Positions 1 through 6,842 of a DNA stretch of 9,489 nucleotides are shown piece by piece. Origin of the DNA: an uncultured Acidimicrobiaceae bacterium (GTDB lineage: Bacteria; Actinomycetota; Acidimicrobiia; Acidimicrobiales; MedAcidi-G1); the NCBI GenBank assembly GCA_913054115.1, contig CAJXIS010000056.1:1-9489 (forward strand). The letters are read 5' to 3'. Each line of letters starts with the position of its first letter. Position 1 is the stretch's first letter. The notes under the pieces were generated by a model that searched no databases, was not told the origin of the DNA, and was given only the letters and a program-made list of their open reading frames with translations. A program made the position numbers and the translations under genes.

Positions 1-606
1 CGAGAGCGTGATGCCCCGGGTGAGCACGACCCGGTCGGACACCACCGTCCGGGCGAGTGCGGCGTCCAGGTCCGGCGAGAAGTCGCTGACGGTCCCGGCG
101 GCAGGCGCCGGTGCCGGAGCGGACTCGACCGCATGGTGGGCCACGGAGACGATCCTGCATCCGGCAGCGAGCGTGGCGTCCTCCAGCAGGGAACCCCCCC
201 ACTGGACCCTGGTCATCGACCAGACGTCACCCGAGGGATCGACCTCACGACAGTTGGCGACGAAGGGTTCGTCCAGTCGTGCCGCCACGTTGGCGAGGAC
301 CTCGTTGCCGCGCTCGGTGCCGCAGGCGGTGACGATCGACGCTCCGGTCGAGCCGGCCAGTTGGACAAGGGTCTCGCCCCACGCCTCTGGCCCGAAGTCG
401 GTGAGGATGTCGTGGGTTGCGATGTGGACGACGTCGGCGCCGTAGGCGGCCAGTCGGGCGGCGGCGGCACCCGCATCGTTGCCAATGACCACGGCCTCGC
501 AGGAGACACCGGCGCGGGCCGCGAGGTCGCGGCCGAAGGTCAGCGCCTCGAGGGAGGCGTCGGCGAGCGTGCCGCGGTCGTGGTCGCAGAGCACGAGCAT
601 CGTCAT
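1..606 (-). CDS. etfA: Electron transfer flavoprotein alpha subunit, N-terminal part (cut by left edge)
   Basis: The frame is open for 202 codons from an ATG at 606 to the window edge, with no stop. The product starts MTMLVLCDHDRGTLADASLE and has the alternating strand/helix pattern of the ETF N-terminal domain. Family-like stretches are AAYGADVVHIATHD (about residues 53-66), TACGTERGNEVLANVAARLD (about 93-112) and the RVQWGGSLLEDATLAAG segment. An Ala/Pro-rich linker follows at about residues 162-171. The C-terminal FAD-binding domain of a usual 310-330 residue EtfA lies outside the window, so FAD-site residues cannot be checked. The gene starts 34 bp after etfB on the same strand. EtfA pairs with EtfB to take electrons from flavin dehydrogenases, here probably the DMGDH-like enzyme upstream, and pass them to ETF:quinone oxidoreductase. 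No clear Shine-Dalgarno precedes 606, and an ATG at 600 is an alternative start. The etfB-etfA order and the adjacent EtfB support the call. Confidence 0.88.
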   Translation of the reverse strand, partial: MTMLVLCDHDRGTLADASLEALTFGRDLAARAGVSCEAVVIGNDAGAAAARLAAYGADVVHIATHDILTDFGPEAWGETLVQLAGSTGASIVTACGTERGNEVLANVAARLDEPFVANCREVDPSGDVWSMTRVQWGGSLLEDATLAAGCRIVSVAHHAVESAPAPAPAAGTVSDFSPDLDAALARTVVSDRVVLTRGITLS

Positions 607-640
607 GCCGAGAGACCGGGGTTTGAACGGCTGCGGCTGC

Positions 641-1408
641 TCATGCCAGCACCCCCAGCTCCTCGAGCACGTCGACCACGGCGGCGGCTGCCTCCGGGCC
701 CTCGCCGAGGATGATGGTCTCGCTGATCTGTTCGACCGGTCGGTGGAGGCGCACCCGTTCCTGACCGCCGACGTCCGCCAACTGCCCGGCGGTCGCCACC
801 TCGGCCTTTTTCGAGGCGAGTCGCCCCTTCATGGTCGGGTAGCGGGGCAGGTTGATGCCCTCCTTGACGCCCAGCACCGCCGGCGTCGGAACCTCGTAGA
901 CCTCGAAGCCACCGTCGATCTCGCGTCGGGCGGTCACCGACCCGTCGGCGATGTCGATGCCCTTGATGCCGTTGACGACAGGCCGGCCCAGTGCGTAGGC
1001 CACGCGGACGCCGACCTGGAAGCCGCCGGCGTCTGCAGACTCGTTGCCGAAGAGCAACAGGTCGAAGGCACCATCGTCGGCCTCGATCCCGCTGATGGTG
1101 GCCGTGAGCGCTGCTGCGGTCCGTTGCGGGTCCCAGTCGGTCTCCTCGATCGGCACGAGGACCAGCTTGTGGGCGCCGACGCTGGCGGCGTAGCGCAGCT
1201 GCTCCTCGGCCTCGACGGGCCCGAGGGTCAGCACGGTGACCTCACCTCCGTGTGCCTCGGTGATCCGGACGGCCTCCTCCACGGCGCACTCCTCGTGGGG
1301 GCTCGTGGTGAATCCGAGGTGGGCGGTATCGACGGCCTGGCCGTCGGCGGCGATGTTGATCTTGGCGCCCGGAGCTGGCACCCGCTTCACGCAGACGAGG
1401 ATTCTCAT
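641..1408 (-). CDS. etfB: Electron transfer flavoprotein beta subunit
   Basis: The 255-residue product matches the usual EtfB length. It opens with MRILVCVKRVPAPGAKI. The ETF-beta signature region is at about residues 157-201, including VYEVPTPAVLGVKEGINLPR followed by YPTMKGRLASKK, the recognition-loop segment that docks onto partner dehydrogenases. The AMP-site region is recognisable but divergent: TSPHEECAVEEAVRI (35-49) where many homologues have NPF(D/C)E, and GNESADAGGFQVG (121-133) where many have GxQSxDxDxxQVG. EtfB forms a heterodimer with EtfA in the cytoplasm and shuttles electrons to the respiratory chain. The gene lies 42 bp downstream of the DMGDH-like gene and 34 bp upstream of etfA, all on one strand, so the three probably form an operon. 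A weak AGGG at 1418-1421 lies 9 nt before the ATG. The divergent motifs suggest an ETF dedicated to this dehydrogenase, which is inference. Confidence 0.95.
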   Translation of the reverse strand: MRILVCVKRVPAPGAKINIAADGQAVDTAHLGFTTSPHEECAVEEAVRITEAHGGEVTVLTLGPVEAEEQLRYAASVGAHKLVLVPIEETDWDPQRTAAALTATISGIEADDGAFDLLLFGNESADAGGFQVGVRVAYALGRPVVNGIKGIDIADGSVTARREIDGGFEVYEVPTPAVLGVKEGINLPRYPTMKGRLASKKAEVATAGQLADVGGQERVRLHRPVEQISETIILGEGPEAAAAVVDVLEELGVLA

Positions 1409-1450
1409 GTGGGGTTTCCCTGGTGTGGATTCACGGGGAGCCGACCGGGG

Positions 1451-3985
1451 TCAGCCCTTCAACCGCGAGTCGTCCGGATCGAACACGGCACCGGTCGAGG
1501 CGACCTTCACCGGATAGAGCTCGTTCATGTACATCACCTGGAGGTCCGTGCCGGGGGTGGCCAGCTCGGTGGGCAGATGGGTCATGAGCAGGAACCTGTC
1601 GACCGAGGGTCCCGGGCCGGCCGACGTGACCCGGCTGATGCGCCCGTGCGAGTCGACGATCCTGTCGCCGTCGGGGGTCAGGATCGGCTCGTTGCCTCCC
1701 TGCATGTAACGCAGGCGGCCCTGTCCGTCGGCGTGGTCCTCGACGGTGAGGGTGCAGACGGCGATCTCGGGCTCGCCCCTCCCGCGGGCGGCCAGGTAGG
1801 CCTCTTTGCCGATGAAGTCGGCGGCCTTGACCTTCGGTCGGGCGAGGCCCACCTCGAGCGGGTTGTACTCGCTCTCGAGCTCGGCGCCCATGAGTCGGTA
1901 GCCCTTCTCGAGTCGGCCCGACGAGCCGTAGACGCCACCGCCCGTGGGACGGATGCCGAGGTCGGCGCCGGCGAGCATGAGGCTGTCCCACAGTGCGGGG
2001 CCGTTCTCCCAGTCGGTGTAGATCTCCCAGCCGGTGTCGCCGACGTAGGAGATCCGGAACAACGAGACGGGCACCGTCGTGCCGCCGCAGTTCAGGTCGA
2101 CGTCGATGATCGAGCCGTAGGGCGAGCCGTCCTGGCCGAGGTCGTGGTCGGTCATCTGGGAGAGCACGTCCGGGGCGTTGGGTCCCCAGAGGCCAAGTGT
2201 CGTGAGGTCCCTGGTGATGTCGCGGAACGACACCGACCCGTCGGTGGGAAGACGGCGTCGAACCCAGAACGAGTCGCGACCGCCGTCGAAGACGCCGGTG
2301 ACGATGCGCACCCTGTCCTCGGCCATGCGCATCATCGTCAGGTCGGAGTGGAAGCCGCCGTCGTCGTTCAGCCACGGGGTGTAGATCGACCGGCCCACCG
2401 GTACGTCGACCTTGTTCACGGCGAGGTAGTCGGCGTATTCGACGGCGCCGGGGCCCTCGAGTTCGTAGATCTGGAACGAGCTCAGGTCGACGACGCCGCA
2501 GTTCTCACGCAGGTTGAGGTGTTCGCCGATCGTGATGGGGCTCCACCAACGGTTGTCCCACTCGACCGCACGCTCCTCGAGGCCGTAACGGTCGACCAGG
2601 TCGGCGTTGGACCCGAACCACTGCGGTCGCTCCCACGATCGGGCCTGGAAGAACATGGCACCCAGTTCCTCCTGGCGGGAGAAGTAGGGGCCCACCTCGA
2701 GGTTGCGTCGCCCCTCCCACTGCTCCTGGGGGTGGACGATGCCGTAGACCTTGTTGAAGCTCTCCTCGGCGCGCGACCAGATGTGATCCTCGGTGCACTC
2801 GGAGGGATAGAAGCGGGCGATGTCCGCACCATGGACGTCGATGACCCGTGGATACCCGTAGGTCATCCACTCGGCGACGACCTGGGCCATGCCCGGCCCC
2901 TCCTTGACCCAGACGGCGGCGGCCGACCACAGGTTGCGGACCTCGACCGTCTCGCCCAGGCAGGGCATGCCGTCGGGCGTCAGCGAGAGCAGGCCGTTGA
3001 TGGCGTACTTGATCTCGGCGTCGCCGAGCATGTCCATCAACTCGATGGCGGTCTCCATCTGCTCATCGAAGTCGTCCGGCGTGAAGGGCATCTCGGTGGG
3101 CGAGAGTGCCGCCTCCTCGTTCGAGGGGATCTCGTCCGGGTGGTGGAGGATCGGTCGGTGGCCGTAGGAGCCGACCTCCATCGAGCCGGCCGACTGGCGC
3201 TCGTAACAGAAGGTGTCCATGTCCCGGACGATCGGGTAGCCGATCTCGTTGTTGGTCTCGGCGAGGATGTCCATCGGGCCGACGTCGGCCATCTGGTGGA
3301 CGGTGGGCACGAGGGGGATCGTGGCCCCGGCCATGTTGGCGATGCGGTTCGACCAGACCCCGCAGGCGATGACGACGTACTCGGCTTCGATGGTGCCCTT
3401 GTCGGTGACGACGCCCGTGACGGTCCTGTCGCCGGGGTTGGGGCCGTCTTCGGTGAGGATGTCGAGCACCTCGGTGCTGGCGAACACCTGGCAACCGACC
3501 TTCTCGATGGCCTCCTTGCGCATGGTGGTGCCGGTCTCGAGCGAGTCGACGACCGAGACGGTCGGGCAGTAGAAGCCGCCCAGGATCACGTCCTCGTTGA
3601 TGAAGGGGACGAGTTCCTTGACGCCCGCCGGAGTGAGCAGATGGGCCTCGATCCCCCACGCCTTGGCCGAGGTCATGCGCCGGTCGAGCTCGCGCATGCG
3701 CTCCTCGGTGCGTGCCACCTCGATGCCACCGGAGTCGACCGAGAGATCCATGTCCCGGAACTGGTCGGCGCTCTGCTCGCCGAGCAGGGCCATCTCCTTG
3801 TTGTGGTCGACGGGGAAGATGAAGTTGGAGGCGTGCCCGGTGGATCCACCAGGGTTCGGCAGCGGGCCCTTGTCGATCAGCACCAGGTCGGTCCAGCCCA
3901 GGCGGGCGAGGTGGCCGACGAGGCAGTTGCCGACAATGCCGGCACCGATCACGACGACGTTGGCGCGTTCGGGGAAGTCGCTCAT
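1451..3985 (-). CDS. Dimethylglycine/sarcosine dehydrogenase-like FAD enzyme with folate-binding GcvT domain
   Basis: The product has 844 residues, close to the length of mitochondrial DMGDH. Domain order is: an N-terminal DAO-type FAD domain (ANVVVIGAGIVGNCLVGHLA, GxGxxG at 14-19, D38 closing beta-2), a central FAO-type segment (about 370-430), then a GcvT-like folate-binding half (about 430-844). In the latter, GDTGWEIYTDWE (649-660), RLEKGYRLMGAELE (691-704) and PLEVGL plus FIGKEA (709-729) are typical. H51 in GGSTGHAS sits where DMGDH and sarcosine dehydrogenase carry the covalently flavinylated His. H230 and Y261 are candidate active-site residues by rough alignment. Family members oxidise N-methyl groups and hand the carbon to tetrahydrofolate as 5,10-methylene-THF. 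The etfBA genes directly downstream suggest a dehydrogenase that reduces ETF rather than an oxidase. The start at 3985 is chosen for its GGAG at 3993-3996, 7 nt upstream. The frame stays open to 4084, but that extension lacks family features. The exact substrate (dimethylglycine, sarcosine or another N-methyl amine) is not decided by sequence. Confidence 0.9.
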   Translation of the reverse strand: MSDFPERANVVVIGAGIVGNCLVGHLARLGWTDLVLIDKGPLPNPGGSTGHASNFIFPVDHNKEMALLGEQSADQFRDMDLSVDSGGIEVARTEERMRELDRRMTSAKAWGIEAHLLTPAGVKELVPFINEDVILGGFYCPTVSVVDSLETGTTMRKEAIEKVGCQVFASTEVLDILTEDGPNPGDRTVTGVVTDKGTIEAEYVVIACGVWSNRIANMAGATIPLVPTVHQMADVGPMDILAETNNEIGYPIVRDMDTFCYERQSAGSMEVGSYGHRPILHHPDEIPSNEEAALSPTEMPFTPDDFDEQMETAIELMDMLGDAEIKYAINGLLSLTPDGMPCLGETVEVRNLWSAAAVWVKEGPGMAQVVAEWMTYGYPRVIDVHGADIARFYPSECTEDHIWSRAEESFNKVYGIVHPQEQWEGRRNLEVGPYFSRQEELGAMFFQARSWERPQWFGSNADLVDRYGLEERAVEWDNRWWSPITIGEHLNLRENCGVVDLSSFQIYELEGPGAVEYADYLAVNKVDVPVGRSIYTPWLNDDGGFHSDLTMMRMAEDRVRIVTGVFDGGRDSFWVRRRLPTDGSVSFRDITRDLTTLGLWGPNAPDVLSQMTDHDLGQDGSPYGSIIDVDLNCGGTTVPVSLFRISYVGDTGWEIYTDWENGPALWDSLMLAGADLGIRPTGGGVYGSSGRLEKGYRLMGAELESEYNPLEVGLARPKVKAADFIGKEAYLAARGRGEPEIAVCTLTVEDHADGQGRLRYMQGGNEPILTPDGDRIVDSHGRISRVTSAGPGPSVDRFLLMTHLPTELATPGTDLQVMYMNELYPVKVASTGAVFDPDDSRLKG

Positions 3986-3992
3986 TGACGTA

Positions 3993-3996
3993 CTCC
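3993..3996 (-). promoter_or_regulatory. Shine-Dalgarno fixing the DMGDH-like start
   Basis: On the minus strand this reads GGAG, 7 nt before the ATG at 3985. It decides the start against the 99-bp longer open frame reaching 4084. Confidence 0.75.
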
Positions 3997-4166
3997 ATTT
4001 CGCAACTGCGGTCGACCCGACGGCCGACTCGGATGAAGGTGGAGGAAACGGCGCAACCGTAGATGACGGTCGGGCGCCGCGCACGCGGGAGGCTATCCAT
4101 CATTCGGGAAAGGAAACCGCATCGCGGGAACTCTCTGGGTGATCGGTGCGGAGGCGCTCCCGGAAA

Positions 4167-4185
4167 GACGCGCCAGCGACGCGCC
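4167..4185. repeat. Short direct repeat, GACGCGCC twice
   Basis: GACGCGCC occurs at 4167-4174 and again at 4178-4185, giving an 11-bp period, about one helical turn. It lies just past the stop codon of the short-chain dehydrogenase and upstream of the DMGDH-like operon. It could be a tandem protein-binding site, but in DNA this GC-rich a chance repeat is plausible. Confidence 0.4.
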
Positions 4186-4193
4186 CACCGTGA

Positions 4194-5021
4194 TCAGGTA
4201 CGAAACGTGGTGCGCAGGGATTCGAGGCCCCCGTCCACGGCGATGACCTGACCGTTCACGTAGCGAGCGGCCGGAGACGCCAGGAACACCGCCATCGCCG
4301 CGATGTCTCGGCCCTCCACGAACGTCCGCATCGAGACCTGGTCCGCGTATTTCCTGCGGATCTCCTGCGCCTCGACACCGGTCTCTGCTGCCTCGGCGGC
4401 GATCACGCGGTCCATCCGGTCGCCGCCCACCGACCCGGGGCACAGGGTGTTGGTCCGGATCCCGAACTCGCCGAGTTCCATCGCCAGCGTCGCCCCCAGG
4501 CCAACCACCGCCCACTTGGACGCTGCGTAGGGCGCACGCAGCGGAAAGCCCACCACCCCCGCCGTCGACGACGTGTTGAGGATCACCCCGCCGCCCGCCT
4601 CCTTCATCAGGGGCACCGCCCGCCGGCAGCACAGGAACATGGACCGCACGTTCACGGCCATGGTCTCGTCCCAGCCTTCGACACCGAGCTCCTCGACCGG
4701 ACCCGTGGGTCCGGCGATGCCGACGTTGTTGCAGAGCACATCGACCGACCCGAGCGACGCCACGACGTCGTCGAAGAGGCGGTCGACGTCCGCCGGCTCG
4801 GAGACATCGCCACCCGTGAAGCCGACACCGTCCGGCAGATCGCCCCCATGGCCGGGGAGGTCGGCGACGTGCACCCTGGCGCCGGCATCGAGGAATGCAT
4901 CGACCATGGCGCGCCCGATGCCGGACGCCCCTGCCGTGACCACGACGCGTTGCCCGGCCTGTTGCCCGACCTGCTCCCCGGCCTGCTGCAGGGCCTGTTG
5001 CCCGACCTGCGTTCGATCCAC
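4194..5021 (-). CDS. Short-chain dehydrogenase/reductase (SDR family, classical type)
   Basis: The 275-residue product is a classical SDR. The cofactor loop is TAGASGIG (29-36), a variant of TGxxxGIG. D54 at the end of beta-2 suggests NAD(H) preference. NNVG (98-101) and the catalytic set N124, S152, Y165 and K169 (YAASK) are all present, so it should be active. The C-terminal YVNGQVIAVDGG (254-265) is typical of the family. The substrate cannot be read from sequence; hydroxy/keto-acid, alcohol and acyl substrates are all possible. The start is a GTG at 5021. It leaves an unusual Gln/Gly-rich tail of about 24 residues before the Rossmann fold, and no better in-frame start exists closer to the fold. 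The stop of the EamA transporter lies 37 bp upstream, so the two are probably co-transcribed. Confidence 0.9.
   Translation of the reverse strand: MDRTQVGQQALQQAGEQVGQQAGQRVVVTAGASGIGRAMVDAFLDAGARVHVADLPGHGGDLPDGVGFTGGDVSEPADVDRLFDDVVASLGSVDVLCNNVGIAGPTGPVEELGVEGWDETMAVNVRSMFLCCRRAVPLMKEAGGGVILNTSSTAGVVGFPLRAPYAASKWAVVGLGATLAMELGEFGIRTNTLCPGSVGGDRMDRVIAAEAAETGVEAQEIRRKYADQVSMRTFVEGRDIAAMAVFLASPAARYVNGQVIAVDGGLESLRTTFRT
4956..5010 (-). repeat. Imperfect tandem repeat coding the Q/G-rich SDR N-terminus
   Basis: A 19-bp sequence (minus strand GCAGGTCGGGCAACAGGCC) occurs exactly at 4956-4974 and 4992-5010, a 36-bp period. Degenerate 12-bp related units lie between and beside the copies. It encodes QVGQQA, LQQAGE and QVGQQAG in the tail of the short-chain dehydrogenase. 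The period is a multiple of three, so copy-number changes would keep the reading frame. Confidence 0.8.
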
Positions 5022-5058
5022 GGGAGCGGAACCTACTTTCCCCGAGCCGTGCCCGGAG

Positions 5059-5886
5059 TCAACCCGTCACGATCAGGCCGACGGCGGCGATGGTTCCACC
5101 GAGGCCGACCGCCTGCCACCAGAAGAGCCGCTCGCCCCGGAAGAGGATCCCGCAGGCCACGGTCACCGCCGCGTACTGGGTGCCCGTCACCGCGATCGGC
5201 GCCAGGTCACCGTGCTGCACGCCGTAGACGAAGGACAGGGCACCCACACCGGCAAAGGTGGCGCCGATGGCCGCCGGCGTGAACGCCGAGCGAACGGGAA
5301 AGATCGGCTCCCGCACAACGAGACAGGCCCCCGCCACGAAGCCGAAGGCCACCACCCGTTGGACCACGACCGGCCAGAAGCCACTCTCGACGCTGAGGTG
5401 GTCGAGGACGATGAACAGCAGGCCGTAGCCGATGCCGGCGCCGACGCTGTACAGGAGCCCACGACGGAGATCCCCGATGAAGTGCGGTGCATAGGAGATC
5501 GCCAGTACCGAGAGCACCCCGACGACGATCCCCGCCACGAGCCGCGGCCCCGGTACGCCACCGGTCGCGAAGTCCACCGCCACGGGGAGGACGACGGCGA
5601 TCACCGCCGCCGGAGGCCCGACGACCCCAGCCGAGGCCGAGGCGTAGCCGAGGTAGAGGCAGAACAGGGAGACCACGGCGAGGACCCCGGTGAGGGCACC
5701 GAGCAGCATGTCGCCCGACCGCCATTCGCTCCCCAGCAGGATCGCCCCGACGACCGAGACCGGTGTGGAGACGAGGAAAACCACGGCGAGGGTCTGACGG
5801 AGGCCTCCTCGTTCGGCTGCCCCTCGCGACAGATGGTCGCCGACGCCGATGCCGAGCGATGCGACGATGCCGTAGCCGGCGGACAC
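5059..5886 (-). CDS. EamA/DMT-family transporter (10 transmembrane helices)
   Basis: The 275-residue product is very hydrophobic and fits ten membrane helices as two five-helix repeats, the layout of EamA-domain drug/metabolite transporters. Examples are LLGALTGVLAVVSLFCLYLG (about 61-80), the VIAVVLP stretch and LLYSVGAGIGYGLLFIVLDH. The end carries the EamA-like GERLFWWQAVGLGGTIAAVG. It would sit in the cytoplasmic membrane. Family members export or import small metabolites, amino acids or nucleosides, and the substrate is not readable here. The start is a GTG at 5886. An in-frame TGA only two codons upstream (5890-5892) rules out a longer protein. The gene lies 41 bp after the IclR regulator and 37 bp before the short-chain dehydrogenase, suggesting one transcription unit and possible involvement with the regulator's inducing compound. 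Confidence 0.85.
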   Translation of the reverse strand: MSAGYGIVASLGIGVGDHLSRGAAERGGLRQTLAVVFLVSTPVSVVGAILLGSEWRSGDMLLGALTGVLAVVSLFCLYLGYASASAGVVGPPAAVIAVVLPVAVDFATGGVPGPRLVAGIVVGVLSVLAISYAPHFIGDLRRGLLYSVGAGIGYGLLFIVLDHLSVESGFWPVVVQRVVAFGFVAGACLVVREPIFPVRSAFTPAAIGATFAGVGALSFVYGVQHGDLAPIAVTGTQYAAVTVACGILFRGERLFWWQAVGLGGTIAAVGLIVTG

Positions 5887-5927
5887 GGCTCAGGCGACCT
5901 GCTGCTCGAACCGTCGCCGCAACCCGC

Positions 5928-6680
5928 TCAGGCCAGGTGGCCGAGCGACTCCGACACCGCGACGGCTGCAGCGGAGACCCTGCCTGCGATGATGTCGCGC
6001 AGCGGCTCCTGGGGGAACCGGTAGCTCGGCCCGTGGCTGTGCAGGGCACCGATCACGGCACCCGTGCTGTTGAACAGCGGAGCCGCCACCGAGTTGATGC
6101 CCTCGGAAAACTCCTCCAAGGCCCAGACGAACCCGTCGGATCGAATCTGTGCCAGGCGCTCCCGCAGCCTTTCGGGATCGACCATCGAGTTGGGTGTGTA
6201 GCGATCGAGGGGTCGGGCGAGGAACCGGTCGACGGCCGCCTCCGGCCAGTGGGCCAGGATCGCCAGGCCCGAGGGCACCACGTGCATCGGGAGGCTGGTA
6301 CCGGTCCAGTCACGGACCTGGACCGGGTTCGCGCAGTCGATCTGCCCGACGTAGTGGACCTCGTAGCCGGCGGGAATGGCCAGACCCACCGCCTCGGCGA
6401 CCATGTCGACCAGCTCGCGCATGTGCGACTGCGCCACGGCCAACAGGCTCTGGGTCGGATCAACGCTCGTTGCCATCGTGACGATCGACGGACCGATGCG
6501 GTAGCCGGTGCCGTCGGGATCCCGCTCCACGGCACCGCACCCCTCGAGCGTGGCGAGCAGCCGGGCGACCGTGCTGGTCGGCAGATCGACCTTGCGGGCG
6601 AGTTCGCTGATGCCGCCGGGTTGGCGCGCCAGCGCCGCGAGGAGTCCGAACGCCCGGTCGATGCTCTGGACGGTTGCCAT
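5928..6680 (-). CDS. IclR-family transcriptional regulator
   Basis: The 250-residue product has IclR family length and architecture. The N-terminal winged helix-turn-helix spans about residues 3-62, with GGISELARKVDLPTSTVARL (22-41) as the helix-turn-helix core. The C-terminal effector-binding domain covers about 75-248, with PMHVVPSGLAILA (131-143), EFSEGINSVAAPLFNSTGAV (190-209) and GALHSHGPSYRF (211-222). IclR proteins bind DNA as dimers or tetramers and usually respond to small carboxylate or aromatic metabolites. The ATG at 6680 is chosen because GGAG (6687-6690) lies 6 nt upstream and the IclR fold begins right after it. A GTG at 6713 would add 11 residues without a Shine-Dalgarno. The gene is transcribed away from the corrinoid operon across a 212-bp region rich in inverted repeats, so it likely controls both directions. 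That is inference from context. Confidence 0.92.
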   Translation of the reverse strand: MATVQSIDRAFGLLAALARQPGGISELARKVDLPTSTVARLLATLEGCGAVERDPDGTGYRIGPSIVTMATSVDPTQSLLAVAQSHMRELVDMVAEAVGLAIPAGYEVHYVGQIDCANPVQVRDWTGTSLPMHVVPSGLAILAHWPEAAVDRFLARPLDRYTPNSMVDPERLRERLAQIRSDGFVWALEEFSEGINSVAAPLFNSTGAVIGALHSHGPSYRFPQEPLRDIIAGRVSAAAVAVSESLGHLA

Positions 6681-6686
6681 CGTGCG

Positions 6687-6698
6687 CTCCGATCGGAG
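6687..6698. promoter_or_regulatory. Perfect 12-bp palindrome over the IclR ribosome-binding site
   Basis: CTCCGATCGGAG is a perfect palindrome 6 nt from the IclR start codon. Its minus-strand GGAG (6687-6690) is the Shine-Dalgarno. It could be an autoregulatory operator, or a small RNA hairpin (4-bp stem, GATC loop) that hides the ribosome-binding site. Either role is inference. Confidence 0.45.
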
Positions 6699-6722
6699 AG
6701 AATAATGAGTCACCCGGGTTGG

Positions 6723-6751
6723 TGGTTCGCGGTTTCCCCGTGCGTTAGAAT
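6723..6751 (+). promoter_or_regulatory. Candidate plus-strand promoter for the corrinoid operon
   Basis: TAGAAT at 6746-6751 matches the -10 consensus at five of six positions. TGGTTC at 6723-6728 is a poor -35 (three of six), with 17 bp spacing. If used, transcription would start near 6758 and give a leader of about 135 nt carrying the inverted repeats at 6766-6866. An activator may compensate for the weak -35. Confidence 0.35.
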
Positions 6752-6765
6752 CTCACGATACAGGC

Positions 6766-6786
6766 CTTTCCCACATCTCGGGAAAG
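6766..6786. promoter_or_regulatory. Inverted repeat CTTTCCC-N7-GGGAAAG
   Basis: Perfect 7-bp arms at 6766-6772 and 6780-6786 flank a 7-nt spacer. The repeat lies just downstream of the candidate -10. It could be a dimeric regulator site blocking initiation, or the first hairpin of the leader. The right arm, with the adjoining TC, recurs upstream of the DMGDH-like operon at 4104-4112. Confidence 0.45.
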
Positions 6787-6797
6787 TCTTCGCCGAT

Positions 6798-6812
6798 CTC
6801 CACTCGGTGGAG
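6798..6812 (+). promoter_or_regulatory. Hairpin CTCCAC-TCG-GTGGAG
   Basis: Perfect 6-bp arms flank a 3-nt loop, compact enough to form a stable RNA hairpin in the corrinoid-operon leader. No T-run follows, so it is not an intrinsic terminator. Confidence 0.4.
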
Positions 6813-6842
6813 CCATCCCGGTCTGTGGGGAGCCACTACGTT

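Larger units (their letters stand above)
3986..4193. other. Intergenic region upstream of the DMGDH-like/etfBA operon
   Basis: This 208-bp gap lies between the stop of the short-chain dehydrogenase and the start of the DMGDH-like gene, both on the minus strand. I see no credible gene in it. It probably carries the promoter and leader of the redox operon, but I cannot name a convincing -35/-10 pair. Visible structure includes an 8-bp direct repeat at 4167-4185 and a purine-rich stretch at 4104-4120 whose two halves recur in the divergent region at 6681-6892. No terminator-like hairpin with a T-run follows the short-chain dehydrogenase, so read-through from that gene is possible. Confidence 0.6.

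Noticed and set aside
642..644. ATG overlapping the etfB stop (ATGA-type overlap) as the etfA start
   Set aside because: That frame meets a stop after 13 codons. The real EtfA frame starts at 606.
479..3988. Very long plus-strand open frame (1169 codons) opposite etfB and the DMGDH-like gene
   Set aside because: It is antisense to two genes with clear family motifs. Its product is Asp/Gly/Val/Arg-rich with no recognisable domain, as expected for a complementary frame in high-GC coding DNA.
3986..4084. N-terminal extension of the DMGDH-like protein to an ATG at 4084
   Set aside because: The extra 33 residues lack family similarity, and the internal ATG at 3985 has a good GGAG 7 nt upstream and begins right before the FAD-binding strand.
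6694..6712. Resemblance of GGAGAGAATAATGAGTC to the tetrahydrofolate riboswitch core or glycine riboswitch GGAGAG
   Set aside because: Only a short stretch matches and the other conserved blocks are absent. It also sits next to the IclR start in the wrong arrangement for the corrinoid operon.
6681..6713. GTG at 6713 as the IclR start
   Set aside because: It lacks a Shine-Dalgarno and adds 11 residues outside the IclR fold. The ATG at 6680 has GGAG 6 nt upstream.
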